Shown: positions 23,212 to 30,500 of the stretch, one piece after another
How the letters are laid out: each line of letters starts with the position of its first letter
Position numbering within the stretch: position 1 is the stretch's first letter
Origin: SICU01 sp038045445
GTDB taxonomy: Archaea > Nanobdellota > Nanobdellia > Pacearchaeales > GW2011-AR1
Direction: 5' to 3'
DNA length: 34,862 bases
Assembly: GCA_038045445.1 (NCBI GenBank)
Contig: JBBSYC010000028.1
Coordinates: 1-34,862 of the forward strand
Notes under the pieces: model-generated
What the model was told of the DNA's origin: nothing
Databases searched by the model: none
The model's input: the letters and a program-made list of their open reading frames with translations, nothing else
Program-made: the position numbers and the translations under genes

Positions 23212-23333
23212 GTGTAAAAAAGGCTGATATAAAAAACCTTAATAAATTAAGGCAGTATCCAAGGCAGGGATTGCATTTTGTAATTTCAAGTTTATTAAAA
23301 TCACACTCACTAAAGAATGTACGCAAAACCTAA
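23193..23333 (+). CDS. 46-residue ribbon-helix-helix-like (VapB-type) regulator
   Basis: The product begins MNLTTISVKKADIKNLNKLR and continues QYPRQGLHFVISSLLKSHS. This strand (TTISVKK), helix, turn and second helix (HFVISSLLKS) match the ribbon-helix-helix fold of VapB/Arc-type antitoxins and repressors. It is shorter than most, and no toxin gene follows. Start choice is supported by the TATA box 25 bases upstream. A degenerate copy of the shared palindrome overlaps its first codons, so it is a good candidate to be the protein that binds it. Confidence 0.5.
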   Translation: MNLTTISVKKADIKNLNKLRQYPRQGLHFVISSLLKSHSLKNVRKT

Positions 23334-23361
23334 ACGGTTTTCAATTTAAATTCTAAAGAGA

Positions 23362-23394
23362 AGCTCGGTTACCCCGAGCTGATTTACTTTTTTT
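23362..23394 (+). terminator. Hairpin and T-tract between the RHH gene and the Sm-like gene
   Basis: AGCTCGG (23362-23368) and CCGAGCT (23374-23380) form a 7-base-pair stem, followed after 7 bases by seven T. It may end the upstream transcript, or act in the leader of the downstream replication genes, whose ribosome-binding site is at 23413-23418. Confidence 0.5.
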
Positions 23395-23432
23395 AAGAAA
23401 AAAGACTCATAAGGGAGGATACGAATGAAGAA

Positions 23433-23618
23433 ATGGAAATATATAATTTAAAGAAATATGCAGGTCAAAAAGTTTATTTGATTCTTAATAATAATTTTAG
23501 ATATACAACTGTCTTACCGAATGAGATTGCAAGTGAATTTACTTTCACCGACAAGTTTGGAAAGACTAGAACTGTTAGAACAGAGTTTATTGCATTCGTA
23601 GAGAAGTGCAATGAATGA
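23433..23618 (+). CDS. Small Sm/SH3-like barrel protein ahead of the primase-helicase
   Basis: The 61 residues follow a beta-barrel pattern: GQKVYLILNNNFRYTTVL, then EFTFTDKFGKTRTVRTEFI. This resembles Sm-fold proteins that bind RNA or DNA. GGGAGG at 23413-23418 is a strong ribosome-binding site, but it sits 14 bases before this ATG. A second ATG at 23425, six bases after the site, opens an 8-codon frame, MKKWKYII, that overlaps this start and could regulate it. The gene overlaps the primase-helicase by 8 bases. Confidence 0.45.
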   Translation: MEIYNLKKYAGQKVYLILNNNFRYTTVLPNEIASEFTFTDKFGKTRTVRTEFIAFVEKCNE

Positions 23619-25476
23619 TGTATTAGTACATTATGTCAATAAATTAACTGGTGAGAAAACAACAGCAAAACTACTATCTCAATGTAGCAAAGCTGAAACA
23701 GAAAAGGTTAATTTAAGACGCTCGTATATAAACGAAGTTATTTTAGATATTGAAAAAAAAGAAGACTTAGCAAATATTCTTGAAAAGTTAAAAGAAAGTA
23801 AGTGGAGTTATAAGATATGGAATACTGGAAGTAGAGGGTATCACATATCTATTTGTTTTGAAGAACTTGAAAAGTTACCTTTGGAGTTGCGAGATAGATA
23901 TAGAAGAAAGGTTATTGATGAATTTGGAACTGATACATCTTTAGCAAGTGAATGTCACCCAATAGCAATAGAAAATAAGCCGCACTTTAAGACTGGAAAC
24001 TTAAAAACATTGCATAGTGAAAGTGAAAGCAGTTCAATAAATCACATAACTTTTGAAGTGTTAGAAATACTTAGGAATTGGAACGAGCAAACAAAAGAAA
24101 GCAGAGCTGTATTAAGTAAATTTTATATAGAACATGCAGACAATGAACCATATTTACTGTATGTATTAAATAATAAAGTAGAAAATGGAGGCAGACATAT
24201 GGTTTTATTTAAAAACCTTGTTGCATTGCTTCAGTCTGCTGGAAAGACCTATGAGGAAATAATGGAAATAGGTAAAAGAGTTATGGTAAATTGTCCTGAT
24301 AAAAACATGGACGATTGGATAGGCTGGTTTAATAGTGGAATGAAATATATTCCGTATGAGTTGAATATGTGGGCAGTTGAAAATAATTGTCCTGCTATAA
24401 CATATAGTTTAGTTAAAGGTAGAAATGTGACTTGGGTACAAAATCTTTTCAAATATACTGAACTTGAAGATTTAAATTTTGAAGAGGATTTTAGTGATTT
24501 TGTTATTGATGCTATTGACCTAGCTAATGAAGAAGATATTAGGTCGGAGTTTATTGTTGATGATGTTGTTGAAAAAAACACATTTACGATATTTGCTGGG
24601 GACGCTGAAAGCACAAAATCATTTTTTGCTTTAATAATAGCAATACATTCATTATCTAATAAGCCTTTATTTTATAAGGAAGCAAAAGCTAGTAAAATAA
24701 TCTATGTTGATGAGGAGAATGGACTTAAAATATTAAAGAGACGTTTTAAATCGTATTGTAAAGGAAAAGAGATTGAAGTTCCAAAAGGTTTGAAATTTAT
24801 TAGTTTTAAGGATGTCAAACTTGTTGGTGCAGACCATAACTTTAGTAGATTGAAAAGACTTATTAAAAAAGAGCAACCAGATTTGATTATTTTGGACTCT
24901 CTAGTTAGATTACTTGTAGGAGACGAGAATTTTATTAGAGATGTAAGAGTTATGTTTGATTGTTTGAAACCGTTGAAGGAGATAACAACAATTATAGCGT
25001 TACATCATGCAAACAAACCTAATGAACACAACAGGAAAAACACATTTGATAAGCATCATTTAAGAGGAAGTTCAGACTTTCAAGCTTCCCCAGATGCAAT
25101 TATAGAGTTCATTAAAGGTAAAGCAGATAAATTTGATGATATGATTGTTGAGTTAAAGGTTGTAAAAGATAGGAATGCTTCGTTATTTGAAGATATAGCA
25201 AGTTACAAGTTGAAAGGCAGTATTAAAAATGAAATTCCTGTAACTATGGAGTTTTTAGGGTTTAACAAGAAAGGATTAAATGCTATTGATAGTGCTAAAA
25301 TTAAGATAATGGAATTATTTAACAGTAAGGATAAGGTCTTATCATTTGATGCGATATTAAAAATAACTGATATGGCTCAAAATAGCGGAAGAACAGCTAT
25401 TAAATGCCTAATTGATGCTAAGAATCTCAAAAAAGTAAAGAGTGGTAAAGTAGTTACTTATTCAAAGGTCATTTAA
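23611..25476 (+). CDS. Primase-helicase: AEP primase, RepA-like RecA-fold ATPase, winged helix
   Basis: Residues 40-140 form an AEP primase: VILDIE (Asp46, Glu48), GSRGYHISI (His78) and ENKPHFKTGNLKTLH (basic third motif). A primase C-terminal-like region follows (190-255, GGRHMVLFKNLVALLQSAG). Residues 322-510 are a RecA-fold ATPase of the AAA_25/RepA type: Walker A GDAESTKS (330-337, with Thr in place of the usual second Gly), YVDEENG, Walker B LIILDS (425-430) and LHHANK (464-469). The last 60 residues look like a winged helix. The protein should start and drive replication of element C. The first motifs match the primase of element A. Confidence 0.8.
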   Translation: MNDVLVHYVNKLTGEKTTAKLLSQCSKAETEKVNLRRSYINEVILDIEKKEDLANILEKLKESKWSYKIWNTGSRGYHISICFEELEKLPLELRDRYRRKVIDEFGTDTSLASECHPIAIENKPHFKTGNLKTLHSESESSSINHITFEVLEILRNWNEQTKESRAVLSKFYIEHADNEPYLLYVLNNKVENGGRHMVLFKNLVALLQSAGKTYEEIMEIGKRVMVNCPDKNMDDWIGWFNSGMKYIPYELNMWAVENNCPAITYSLVKGRNVTWVQNLFKYTELEDLNFEEDFSDFVIDAIDLANEEDIRSEFIVDDVVEKNTFTIFAGDAESTKSFFALIIAIHSLSNKPLFYKEAKASKIIYVDEENGLKILKRRFKSYCKGKEIEVPKGLKFISFKDVKLVGADHNFSRLKRLIKKEQPDLIILDSLVRLLVGDENFIRDVRVMFDCLKPLKEITTIIALHHANKPNEHNRKNTFDKHHLRGSSDFQASPDAIIEFIKGKADKFDDMIVELKVVKDRNASLFEDIASYKLKGSIKNEIPVTMEFLGFNKKGLNAIDSAKIKIMELFNSKDKVLSFDAILKITDMAQNSGRTAIKCLIDAKNLKKVKSGKVVTYSKVI

Positions 25477-25700
25477 TGGTCCAGAATTTATTTTTATTTT
25501 TTTTAAATTAATAATGTTGTTACTTAATGGTTTAATGAAATGAGGGAGAAGAAATCATTAAGTGTTTTTACATTATATAAAACAAGGTCATTTAATGGTA
25601 TTAATGTCTATGTGTATAACAATTAATATGGTTATATCATGCTTAATGATTAATTAGTATATATATAGCATTAAGAGATATGATTAAACGTTAAAAAATA
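25465..25700. other. Candidate replication origin with TTAATG repeats
   Basis: AAGGTCATTTAATGGT occurs at 25465-25480 (over the primase-helicase stop) and again at 25584-25599. Between and after these, short TTAATG/CATTAA units recur at least eight times in very AT-rich DNA. Lying directly after the replication gene, this resembles an iteron origin. The gap from 25477 to 25870 holds no supported gene; its second half is a leader with the small palindrome CCTGAAGTCAGG. Confidence 0.45.
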
Positions 25701-25870
25701 AGGACAAAATAGAAGAAACACACAGAACAAGGAGAAAACCCATAGACCCCATATACCTGAAGTCAGGAATTGGGGAATTGGTCAATAATAGGATAAATAG
25801 AAGAAACCAACAGAGTTACAAAAGTGTTACAATAAGCATTAACAATCAAAAATCAAAAGGGAGGTGCAAA

Positions 25871-26092
25871 ATGAAAGATATAATTAAAATTAGAATATTA
25901 GAGAAAAAACCAAATTATGAAGTGTTAGGGATAGGTTTTTCCAACTACCCAGAATGGAAGGGCAAAAAGGTATCTATAAAAGAAATAACTGAAGATGGAG
26001 TTAAAAAATTAATAATTACGGAATTTAAGCCGATGACTAATGAAGAATTGATAAAGCAATCAAAGAACACAATATTTGTTAGATTTAAGTGA
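25871..26092 (+). CDS. Small hypothetical beta-rich protein
   Basis: The start is the ATG after GGGAGGTG (25859-25866), a strong ribosome-binding site, rather than the upstream in-frame GTG at 25778, whose extra residues look non-coding. The 73-residue product has alternating hydrophobic and charged residues (IIKIRILEKKPNYEVLGIGF) and a KKLIITEFKPM segment. No family is recognised. It lies between the origin-like region and a second block of inverted repeats. Confidence 0.45.
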   Translation: MKDIIKIRILEKKPNYEVLGIGFSNYPEWKGKKVSIKEITEDGVKKLIITEFKPMTNEELIKQSKNTIFVRFK

Positions 26093-26131
26093 TAAACATA
26101 TAAAATTCCTTTATTAGAGCCCCTATAATCA

Positions 26132-26329
26132 ACTAACTATTACGGAGTTAGTATATTATATTATGCCGTCGGAGAATGACCTTATTTATTAAAACCTATG
26201 TTTTGAGTTATAGGTTTTATAAAGCCAAAACAATTTATTATAATAGATTAAACTTAAATTAAATTTTAATTTTTTTCGCTTTCCATGGAAAAAGAAATTG
26301 GGTTCTACCGTAAAGCCGTCGACCCAATT
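26132..26329. repeat. Three inverted repeats in a 260-base intergenic stretch
   Basis: ACTAACT/AGTTAGT (26132-26152, loop 7), TAAAACCTAT/ATAGGTTTTA (26190-26219, loop 10) and AATTGGGT/ACCCAATT (26296-26329, loop 18) follow one another. GCCGTCG occurs at 26164 and 26315. The last hairpin is in the leader of the zinc-ribbon gene. The region may be regulatory or part of the origin; no gene is supported in it. Confidence 0.45.
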
Positions 26330-26352
26330 CTTTACCTTCGGAAACAAATAAA

Positions 26353-26565
26353 ATGGTAGAAATAAAAAATAGAATTCTTGAATTAAAAGAAAACAAATGT
26401 GAGTCCTGCAATTCAGCCGACAGTATGATTTTGAATGGGACTTACAAACACGCAGATGCCGAAGGTTTTTCTGAAGCAAATCTTTTCGTGTGCAAATTTT
26501 GTTTTAATAAACAAACATTTTTTGTAAAAAATGGAAAGAGAGTTACAGAACTTAAATTTTACTAA
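26353..26565 (+). CDS. Small zinc-ribbon protein, paralogue of the one at 28324
   Basis: Two pairs, CESC (about 16-19) and CKFC (about 47-50), fit a single zinc ribbon in a 70-residue protein. The pattern Cys-x2-Cys ... Ser-Met ... Cys-x2-Cys-x-Asn/Gly ... Gln-x-Phe ... Gly-x-Arg is also in the gene at 28324, so the two are likely paralogues. It opens the block of tiny genes and is preceded by a leader hairpin. Its function is not recognised; DNA binding or protein binding is possible. Confidence 0.5.
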   Translation: MVEIKNRILELKENKCESCNSADSMILNGTYKHADAEGFSEANLFVCKFCFNKQTFFVKNGKRVTELKFY

Positions 26566-26566
26566 G

Positions 26567-26737
26567 ATGATTTTAACACAAGAAAGATATAACCAAGAAA
26601 TGCAGATTTTAAAAAAAGCATTAGACATTTTAATAGAAGTGTCAAAAGAAAAGCTATTACCAGAATGGCAACGCTGTTATTATAGAAATAAAATAGAAGT
26701 CCATGTCATAGATGGGTTGGTGGAATTAAAAAGATGA
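26567..26737 (+). CDS. Small helical protein of the tiny-gene block
   Basis: The ATG at 26567 begins one base after the previous stop; an upstream in-frame ATG at 26531 would overlap the zinc-ribbon gene. The 56 residues form two helices, with a hydrophobic/charged heptad-like segment (EMQILKKALDILIEVSKEKL). No domain is recognised. It overlaps the next gene by four bases, so translation is probably coupled. Confidence 0.4.
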   Translation: MILTQERYNQEMQILKKALDILIEVSKEKLLPEWQRCYYRNKIEVHVIDGLVELKR

Positions 26738-27105
26738 AACAAAAACTAGATGAGAATGGTTGGATAATAGTATCGGAAGGAACTCCAATTTTACTAGAAG
26801 GAACTATTGGAATTATGAATGTTGTTGAGAATATTAAATCTGAAGCCGTTGATTACAGAAAAATAACTGATGATGTTGGTTTAGAGCCTGATAAAAATTA
26901 TTCCGATAATAGCTATGATTGGGAGTTAATCCAGCAACAAGAATTAGAATTAGCAAAAAGCAAAACTGCAACTAAGGAAAAAAAGAAAGCAGAATTTAAA
27001 ACTAATATTATTGATGATAATTCTAAAAACAACATAGAAGAGCAATTGAAAGGTTATACTATAGAGAAAACTGATGGTGGTTTTTCTTTCTATAAATATT
27101 ATTAA
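26734..27105 (+). CDS. Hypothetical protein with C-terminal GGFSFYK motif
   Basis: The 123-residue product is acidic, with a Lys-rich helix at about 75-95. Its C-terminus, GYTIEKTDGGFSFYKYY, resembles that of the 62-residue protein at 27868 (GYRLESSNTGGGFAFYK), which suggests a shared interaction motif. The first 20 residues (DENGWIIVSEGTPI) have a strand-like pattern also seen near the N-terminus of the protein at 27582. It starts inside the previous gene and stops one base before the next. Confidence 0.4.
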   Translation: MKQKLDENGWIIVSEGTPILLEGTIGIMNVVENIKSEAVDYRKITDDVGLEPDKNYSDNSYDWELIQQQELELAKSKTATKEKKKAEFKTNIIDDNSKNNIEEQLKGYTIEKTDGGFSFYKYY

Positions 27106-27106
27106 A

Positions 27107-27592
27107 ATGAGCGAAGCAGACCTAATACATCTAAAAGGAAGGGGAGATATTTATTCAGACTTTATTAGAAGTAAAAGTCACATACCCTCGGAAAAACGAA
27201 GTGAAAGCATTTCGATTGCAATGTTAAAATATGCAAATCCGGATAATTTGGAAAAGAAAGCATTAGCATTAATCTCAAATCCAGAAGCCACAGCTTTTAC
27301 ACTCTCTAAATTAGCTACTGAATTACTAGAAATGGATTTAACTCCCAAACTAAAAATTAATTTATTATCACAGCTATGCAAACTTTTTTCAACAGTTCAC
27401 GGAACAAGGCAAGAAATAACTGAACTCTCAGCAAGAGAAGGAAGAATTGCTGAATTCAACGAAAAACTCAAGTCTTGGTATTCTGTTAGCGAAGAAGCAA
27501 AAGAAATAGAAGTTGAAAATATCAAATTAAAAAGTTTAGTTGAAGAATTACAAAAGAAATTGTATATTTATGAGAGGAACAATGAGGCATAA
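27107..27592 (+). CDS. Hypothetical all-helical protein with C-terminal coiled coil
   Basis: The ATG at 27107, one base after the previous stop, is preferred to the ATG at 27074, which lies inside the upstream gene. The 161 residues are mostly helical: a first part with YSDFIRSKSHIPSEKRSES, several hydrophobic helices (TAFTLSKLATELLEMDL), and a coiled coil near the end (ENIKLKSLVEELQKKL). No membrane segment or catalytic motif is evident. It could be a DNA-packaging or replication accessory protein, but nothing proves this. Confidence 0.4.
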   Translation: MSEADLIHLKGRGDIYSDFIRSKSHIPSEKRSESISIAMLKYANPDNLEKKALALISNPEATAFTLSKLATELLEMDLTPKLKINLLSQLCKLFSTVHGTRQEITELSAREGRIAEFNEKLKSWYSVSEEAKEIEVENIKLKSLVEELQKKLYIYERNNEA

Positions 27593-27848
27593 AATACAGC
27601 AAGTCATAGATGACCGCTGGACTATTGTAAAGAAAGATAAAATTATAGATAATAAGTATGGAATTAATAGTGTAAGCAAAACAGTTCAACCTTCCGCAGT
27701 TATTGAAAGCTCACACGAGAACTTATCAAAAGACTTTATGCATTTGTTTGCGGATTTAAAACCAGTAAATAGAGCTAACATTCAACCAAATTTAACAGAT
27801 GAATTTCAAATTATCAAATATTCTAAAAATAAAATAATTAATTCATAA
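27582..27848 (+). CDS. Hypothetical protein of the tiny-gene block
   Basis: The ATG at 27582 has GAGAGG four bases before it, so it is chosen over the in-frame ATG codons at 27540 and 27570 inside the preceding gene. The 88-residue product begins MRHKIQQVIDDRWTIVKKD; the strand-like DDRWTIVKK resembles DENGWIIVSEG in the protein at 26734. The rest is polar without recognisable domains. It overlaps the previous gene by 11 bases. Confidence 0.4.
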   Translation: MRHKIQQVIDDRWTIVKKDKIIDNKYGINSVSKTVQPSAVIESSHENLSKDFMHLFADLKPVNRANIQPNLTDEFQIIKYSKNKIINS

Positions 27849-27867
27849 TGGAGGTATAAAATAAAAA

Positions 27868-28056
27868 ATGACAAAGAAAATTAAAGAAATTGCGGAATAC
27901 CTTTGCGTATCAGAGGATTTTGTTGAATCAACAGACAGCGCAACATTAGGAGAAAAAATCCTGCTAAAAATGTTGAGAGAAGGCTACCGATTAGAATCAA
28001 GTAACACGGGTGGAGGTTTCGCATTCTACAAAGATGTACAACAAAAAAGAAATTAA
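27868..28056 (+). CDS. Small helical protein with GGGFAFYK motif
   Basis: GGAGGT at 27850-27855 precedes the ATG by 12 bases. The 62-residue product has helices (IKEIAEYLCVSEDFVEST, LGEKILLKMLREGYRL) and then GGGFAFYK, a motif shared with the protein at 26734. The first helices resemble a helix-turn-helix, but this is weak. Its function is not recognised. Confidence 0.4.
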   Translation: MTKKIKEIAEYLCVSEDFVESTDSATLGEKILLKMLREGYRLESSNTGGGFAFYKDVQQKRN

Positions 28057-28327
28057 GAATAAGAATTCTAAAAAAATAAGTAAGATAGCTCTTGAGAATT
28101 TGCAGTTAAAAATAAAACTCGAAGAACGAGAAAAAATGCATAAAGAATACATGCAATTATTAGCTTTTAAGTTTGAAATAAAAATACCTGCAAAAGTGCA
28201 AATAGGTTCTTCAATATTTAATGTAATCTTAACAGATGCAGACGGAAAACCCGTAGTTGAAACCCCTAAAATTGAAAGTCCAAAAGTAGAGGTAAAAGAA
28301 AAATATATTCCTAATTATGTAACATGA
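28034..28327 (+). CDS. Basic coiled-coil protein of the tiny-gene block
   Basis: The ATG at 28034 overlaps the preceding gene by 23 bases. The 97-residue product opens with a Lys/Asn-rich stretch, then a helix with coiled-coil character (IALENLQLKIKLEEREKMHK), then a beta-rich C-terminus (FKFEIKIPAKVQIG, FNVILTDADGKPV) and a Pro/Lys/Glu tail. No family is recognised. It may be a scaffold or nucleic-acid-binding protein. Confidence 0.4.
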   Translation: MYNKKEIKNKNSKKISKIALENLQLKIKLEEREKMHKEYMQLLAFKFEIKIPAKVQIGSSIFNVILTDADGKPVVETPKIESPKVEVKEKYIPNYVT

Positions 28328-28542
28328 ATCCAGTTTTAATTCCTTCAGAAAATAGATGTGATTTTTGTTCTAAAGTTGGAAGTATGTATTTTTTTAAAGA
28401 TGGCTTACAGGAATTCGGAAAAGTAGGTTTTGTTTGTATTGTTTATAAATGTCAAGATTGTGGAAACGAGCAGAGCTTTAGTTATACAGGCGAAAGAATT
28501 TCAGGCAAAAATAAACAAACTGGTAAATTAGTTTATTTATAA
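28324..28542 (+). CDS. Small zinc-ribbon protein, paralogue of the one at 26353
   Basis: Cys pairs CDFC (about 12-15) and CQDC (about 43-46) form one zinc ribbon. Sequence between and after them (GSMYFFKDG, GNEQSFSYTGERISG) parallels the protein at 26353. The start overlaps the previous stop by four bases. It is probably cytoplasmic and may bind DNA or a partner protein. The function is not known. Confidence 0.45.
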   Translation: MNPVLIPSENRCDFCSKVGSMYFFKDGLQEFGKVGFVCIVYKCQDCGNEQSFSYTGERISGKNKQTGKLVYL

Positions 28543-28544
28543 AA

Positions 28545-28754
28545 ATGAAAATGCAAGAATATCGCTTATTGCAAAAAACTAGAGCCGAGGAAAGACAAAA
28601 ACAAAGGGCATTAATTGTTAAACCAAAAAGATTTAGTAAAACCGAATTATTACAACTTGAGTTTAATAGTTTAGAAGCAAGGAAATGGGAAGACTTGAAT
28701 TTAGAAGAACAGAAACGTTATTTTAAATTGCATAAAAAGTTTTGTAAAAAATAA
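28545..28754 (+). CDS. Small basic helical protein
   Basis: The 69-residue product is rich in Lys, Arg, Gln and Glu, with one long helix (YRLLQKTRAEERQKQRALIV) and a second part (SKTELLQLEFNSLEARKWED). The high net charge suggests nucleic-acid binding. It closes the run of plus-strand tiny genes, two bases after the preceding stop. The next genes are on the minus strand. No family is recognised. Confidence 0.35.
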   Translation: MKMQEYRLLQKTRAEERQKQRALIVKPKRFSKTELLQLEFNSLEARKWEDLNLEEQKRYFKLHKKFCKK

Positions 28755-28769
28755 TTATTTATAGATTGT

Positions 28770-29702
28770 CTATACACAAGCACCATTCACACAACTAAAT
28801 TGATGTGTTGCATTATTAGAGGCATTACAATAAAATGTGGGAATAAAAAAGCTTGTGTTAAACACATTCGTTCCGAAATTGTTATCTATCCATGAGCCAC
28901 AAAGACCTTCTGCTAATTCATTATTATTTAGACAGAAATCTAGTCCAGAGAATGTGCCTATACTAGAAATATAAAAGTTATCATAGTCAAAATGCATTAA
29001 TCCATTATGTCCAGTATGGGTGTTGATGTCTAAAGTGTATGGTGCTGAATTTCCAGTAAATGTGTTAATAATTGTTATATTGTCTGGTCTTATTGATGTC
29101 ATTCTTACTTGGTTTTGCGAGAAATCAAATTTTATTTTGTAGGTTCCTACTTGCGCTCCTAAATCTGGAGCAGCATTCCAATAACCAATAACCCCACAGC
29201 CCGCCGTTGTATAATTACAAACTTCTATTTGACTTGGAGGATAATTTCCATTTATTAGCGGTTGTGAAGCATGGTTTCCACTTCCACCTCTGTAAGTTAC
29301 TTCGTAGGAGAATGATTCTCCTGCTATAAATTGTCTTATTGGTCTAAGATTTGTTTCTGCATCTCCTACTGAAATCTGAGCTATGTGATAAACTTGCTCT
29401 GTTGTATTAACAAAATGTTCATCGGTAAACGGGCGGTTATGCCAAGTGCTTTCTATCCAACTATTATTACTTAATTGTCCTGAAGAAAAGTTATCATAGA
29501 GGTTTGTTGTGTTGTAATTAATTACATTATTTCCTTGTTGATAAATATTCAATCCTCCATCGCTTTCTGAACATGTGACAATTGGAAATGGTCCAAATAT
29601 TTGATTGAGTCCCGGAGGAATTAATGAGCCTTGTGCAATAACTATTATTCCTATAAATGATAGAAATATTACAGAAAGGGGGATTAGATATTTTTTATTC
29701 AT
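28770..29702 (-). CDS. Exported lectin-like protein
   Basis: The ATG at 29702 gives a signal peptide (MNKKYLIPL followed by a hydrophobic stretch, cleavage near IAQGS); the upstream in-frame ATG at 29735 would lie in the neighbouring gene. The 300-residue exported part is rich in Asn, Ser, Thr and aromatic residues, with several N-glycosylation sites and six or more Cys at the end. The pattern resembles concanavalin A-like or laminin G-like beta sandwiches, but no specific family can be fixed. The start overlaps the preceding minus-strand gene by 8 bases. Probably a surface protein encoded by element C. Confidence 0.55.
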   Translation of the reverse strand: MNKKYLIPLSVIFLSFIGIIVIAQGSLIPPGLNQIFGPFPIVTCSESDGGLNIYQQGNNVINYNTTNLYDNFSSGQLSNNSWIESTWHNRPFTDEHFVNTTEQVYHIAQISVGDAETNLRPIRQFIAGESFSYEVTYRGGSGNHASQPLINGNYPPSQIEVCNYTTAGCGVIGYWNAAPDLGAQVGTYKIKFDFSQNQVRMTSIRPDNITIINTFTGNSAPYTLDINTHTGHNGLMHFDYDNFYISSIGTFSGLDFCLNNNELAEGLCGSWIDNNFGTNVFNTSFFIPTFYCNASNNATHQFSCVNGACV

Positions 29703-29928
29703 TAGTTTTCCTAGAGAACATGTTGTTAAAAACATTTTTATTATAAATTGGCTCTTTTCCTAACACTTTTGTATCTGGTTGTTTTTCTACTATTTTTTGG
29801 GGTGTAATCTTTTTAGGTGCTAAATTCAAGTCATCAGTATTTTGAAATGAATTGTAAAAAGCATATGCTAAAATAGATATTAGAATTAATGCTATTAGGC
29901 TTATTAATTGTAAGTTTTGTTTTTTCAT
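29695..29928 (-). CDS. Small membrane-anchored protein
   Basis: The ATG at 29928 starts with MKKQNLQLISLIALILISIL, a signal anchor. The upstream in-frame ATG at 30000 lies inside the neighbouring gene. The mature part (about 50 residues) is polar with Lys and Pro. It overlaps the exported protein gene by 8 bases and follows the two-span membrane gene, so the three minus-strand genes form an operon. The function is not known. Confidence 0.45.
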   Translation of the reverse strand: MKKQNLQLISLIALILISILAYAFYNSFQNTDDLNLAPKKITPQKIVEKQPDTKVLGKEPIYNKNVFNNMFSRKTNE

Positions 29929-29938
29929 TTTATAATTT

Positions 29939-30181
29939 TTAATGATTTTTCCAATACTTTCCAGTAACAGGTTTAAACCATTTCCTTCCAAAATAGACAA
30001 TTAGAATTGCAAATATAATAAATAATATTCCAAAAACTTTACTAATTATTAATCCTATCAAGCCTATAATCATTACAAAAATACCTAATCCTATAAATAA
30101 TGAGTGTGCCCATCTTTGACTTAAAGCTCTAGCTCCTTCTTTATTAGTACCTAAAATCATTGGTTCTTGTTTGTTTCTCAT
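29939..30181 (-). CDS. Small two-span membrane protein
   Basis: The 80-residue product has two hydrophobic segments (about 28-45 and 47-65) after a polar N-terminus and ends with the basic FGRKWFKPVTGKYWKNH. AGGTGAT lies before the ATG as a ribosome-binding site. It is the first gene of the minus-strand surface-protein operon. The short loop between spans resembles small membrane proteins of phages and plasmids. The role is not recognised. Confidence 0.45.
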   Translation of the reverse strand: MRNKQEPMILGTNKEGARALSQRWAHSLFIGLGIFVMIIGLIGLIISKVFGILFIIFAILIVYFGRKWFKPVTGKYWKNH

Positions 30182-30267
30182 AAATCACCTTAGTTTTTGA
30201 TTATTATAAATGCTTTGGTACAAACCTTTGGATATGTCCTCTTAAAATCCTTGATATAAAGGTTTAT

Positions 30268-30471
30268 ATGAGTAAGTATGAGAAAGATGTGCTTGAAGTA
30301 TTGTCTAAAGAAGCAATAAAAAGTACAAATGAAATCTTAAAAGAAGTTGAATCTCGCACTAAGACTGTGATTAATTGGCACTTACTTCATCGTGTTTTGA
30401 GAGATTTAGAAGATAGAGGTAAAGTAGAACGATTAAAAGCTAAAGCTGGTTTCTTTTGGTGGAAGAAATAA
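30268..30471 (+). CDS. Small winged-helix regulator
   Basis: The 67 residues form one winged helix: STNEILKEVESRTKTVINW and HLLHRVLRDLEDRGKVERL are the helices, and the Trp-rich FFWWKK end closes the wing. The fold matches BlaI- or MarR-like regulators, shortened. It is divergent from the surface-protein operon (30181) with an 86-base gap, so it may control that operon. A TATA-like stretch (TCTTAAAATCC) lies about 25 bases before the ATG. Confidence 0.6.
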   Translation: MSKYEKDVLEVLSKEAIKSTNEILKEVESRTKTVINWHLLHRVLRDLEDRGKVERLKAKAGFFWWKK

Positions 30472-30500
30472 CTTAAATATTTACAAATAACTGGTGAAGT

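Noticed and set aside
25465..25700. CRISPR array suggested by repeated TTAATG units
   Set aside because: Units are too short and spacing is irregular; there are no uniform spacers and no cas genes in the window.
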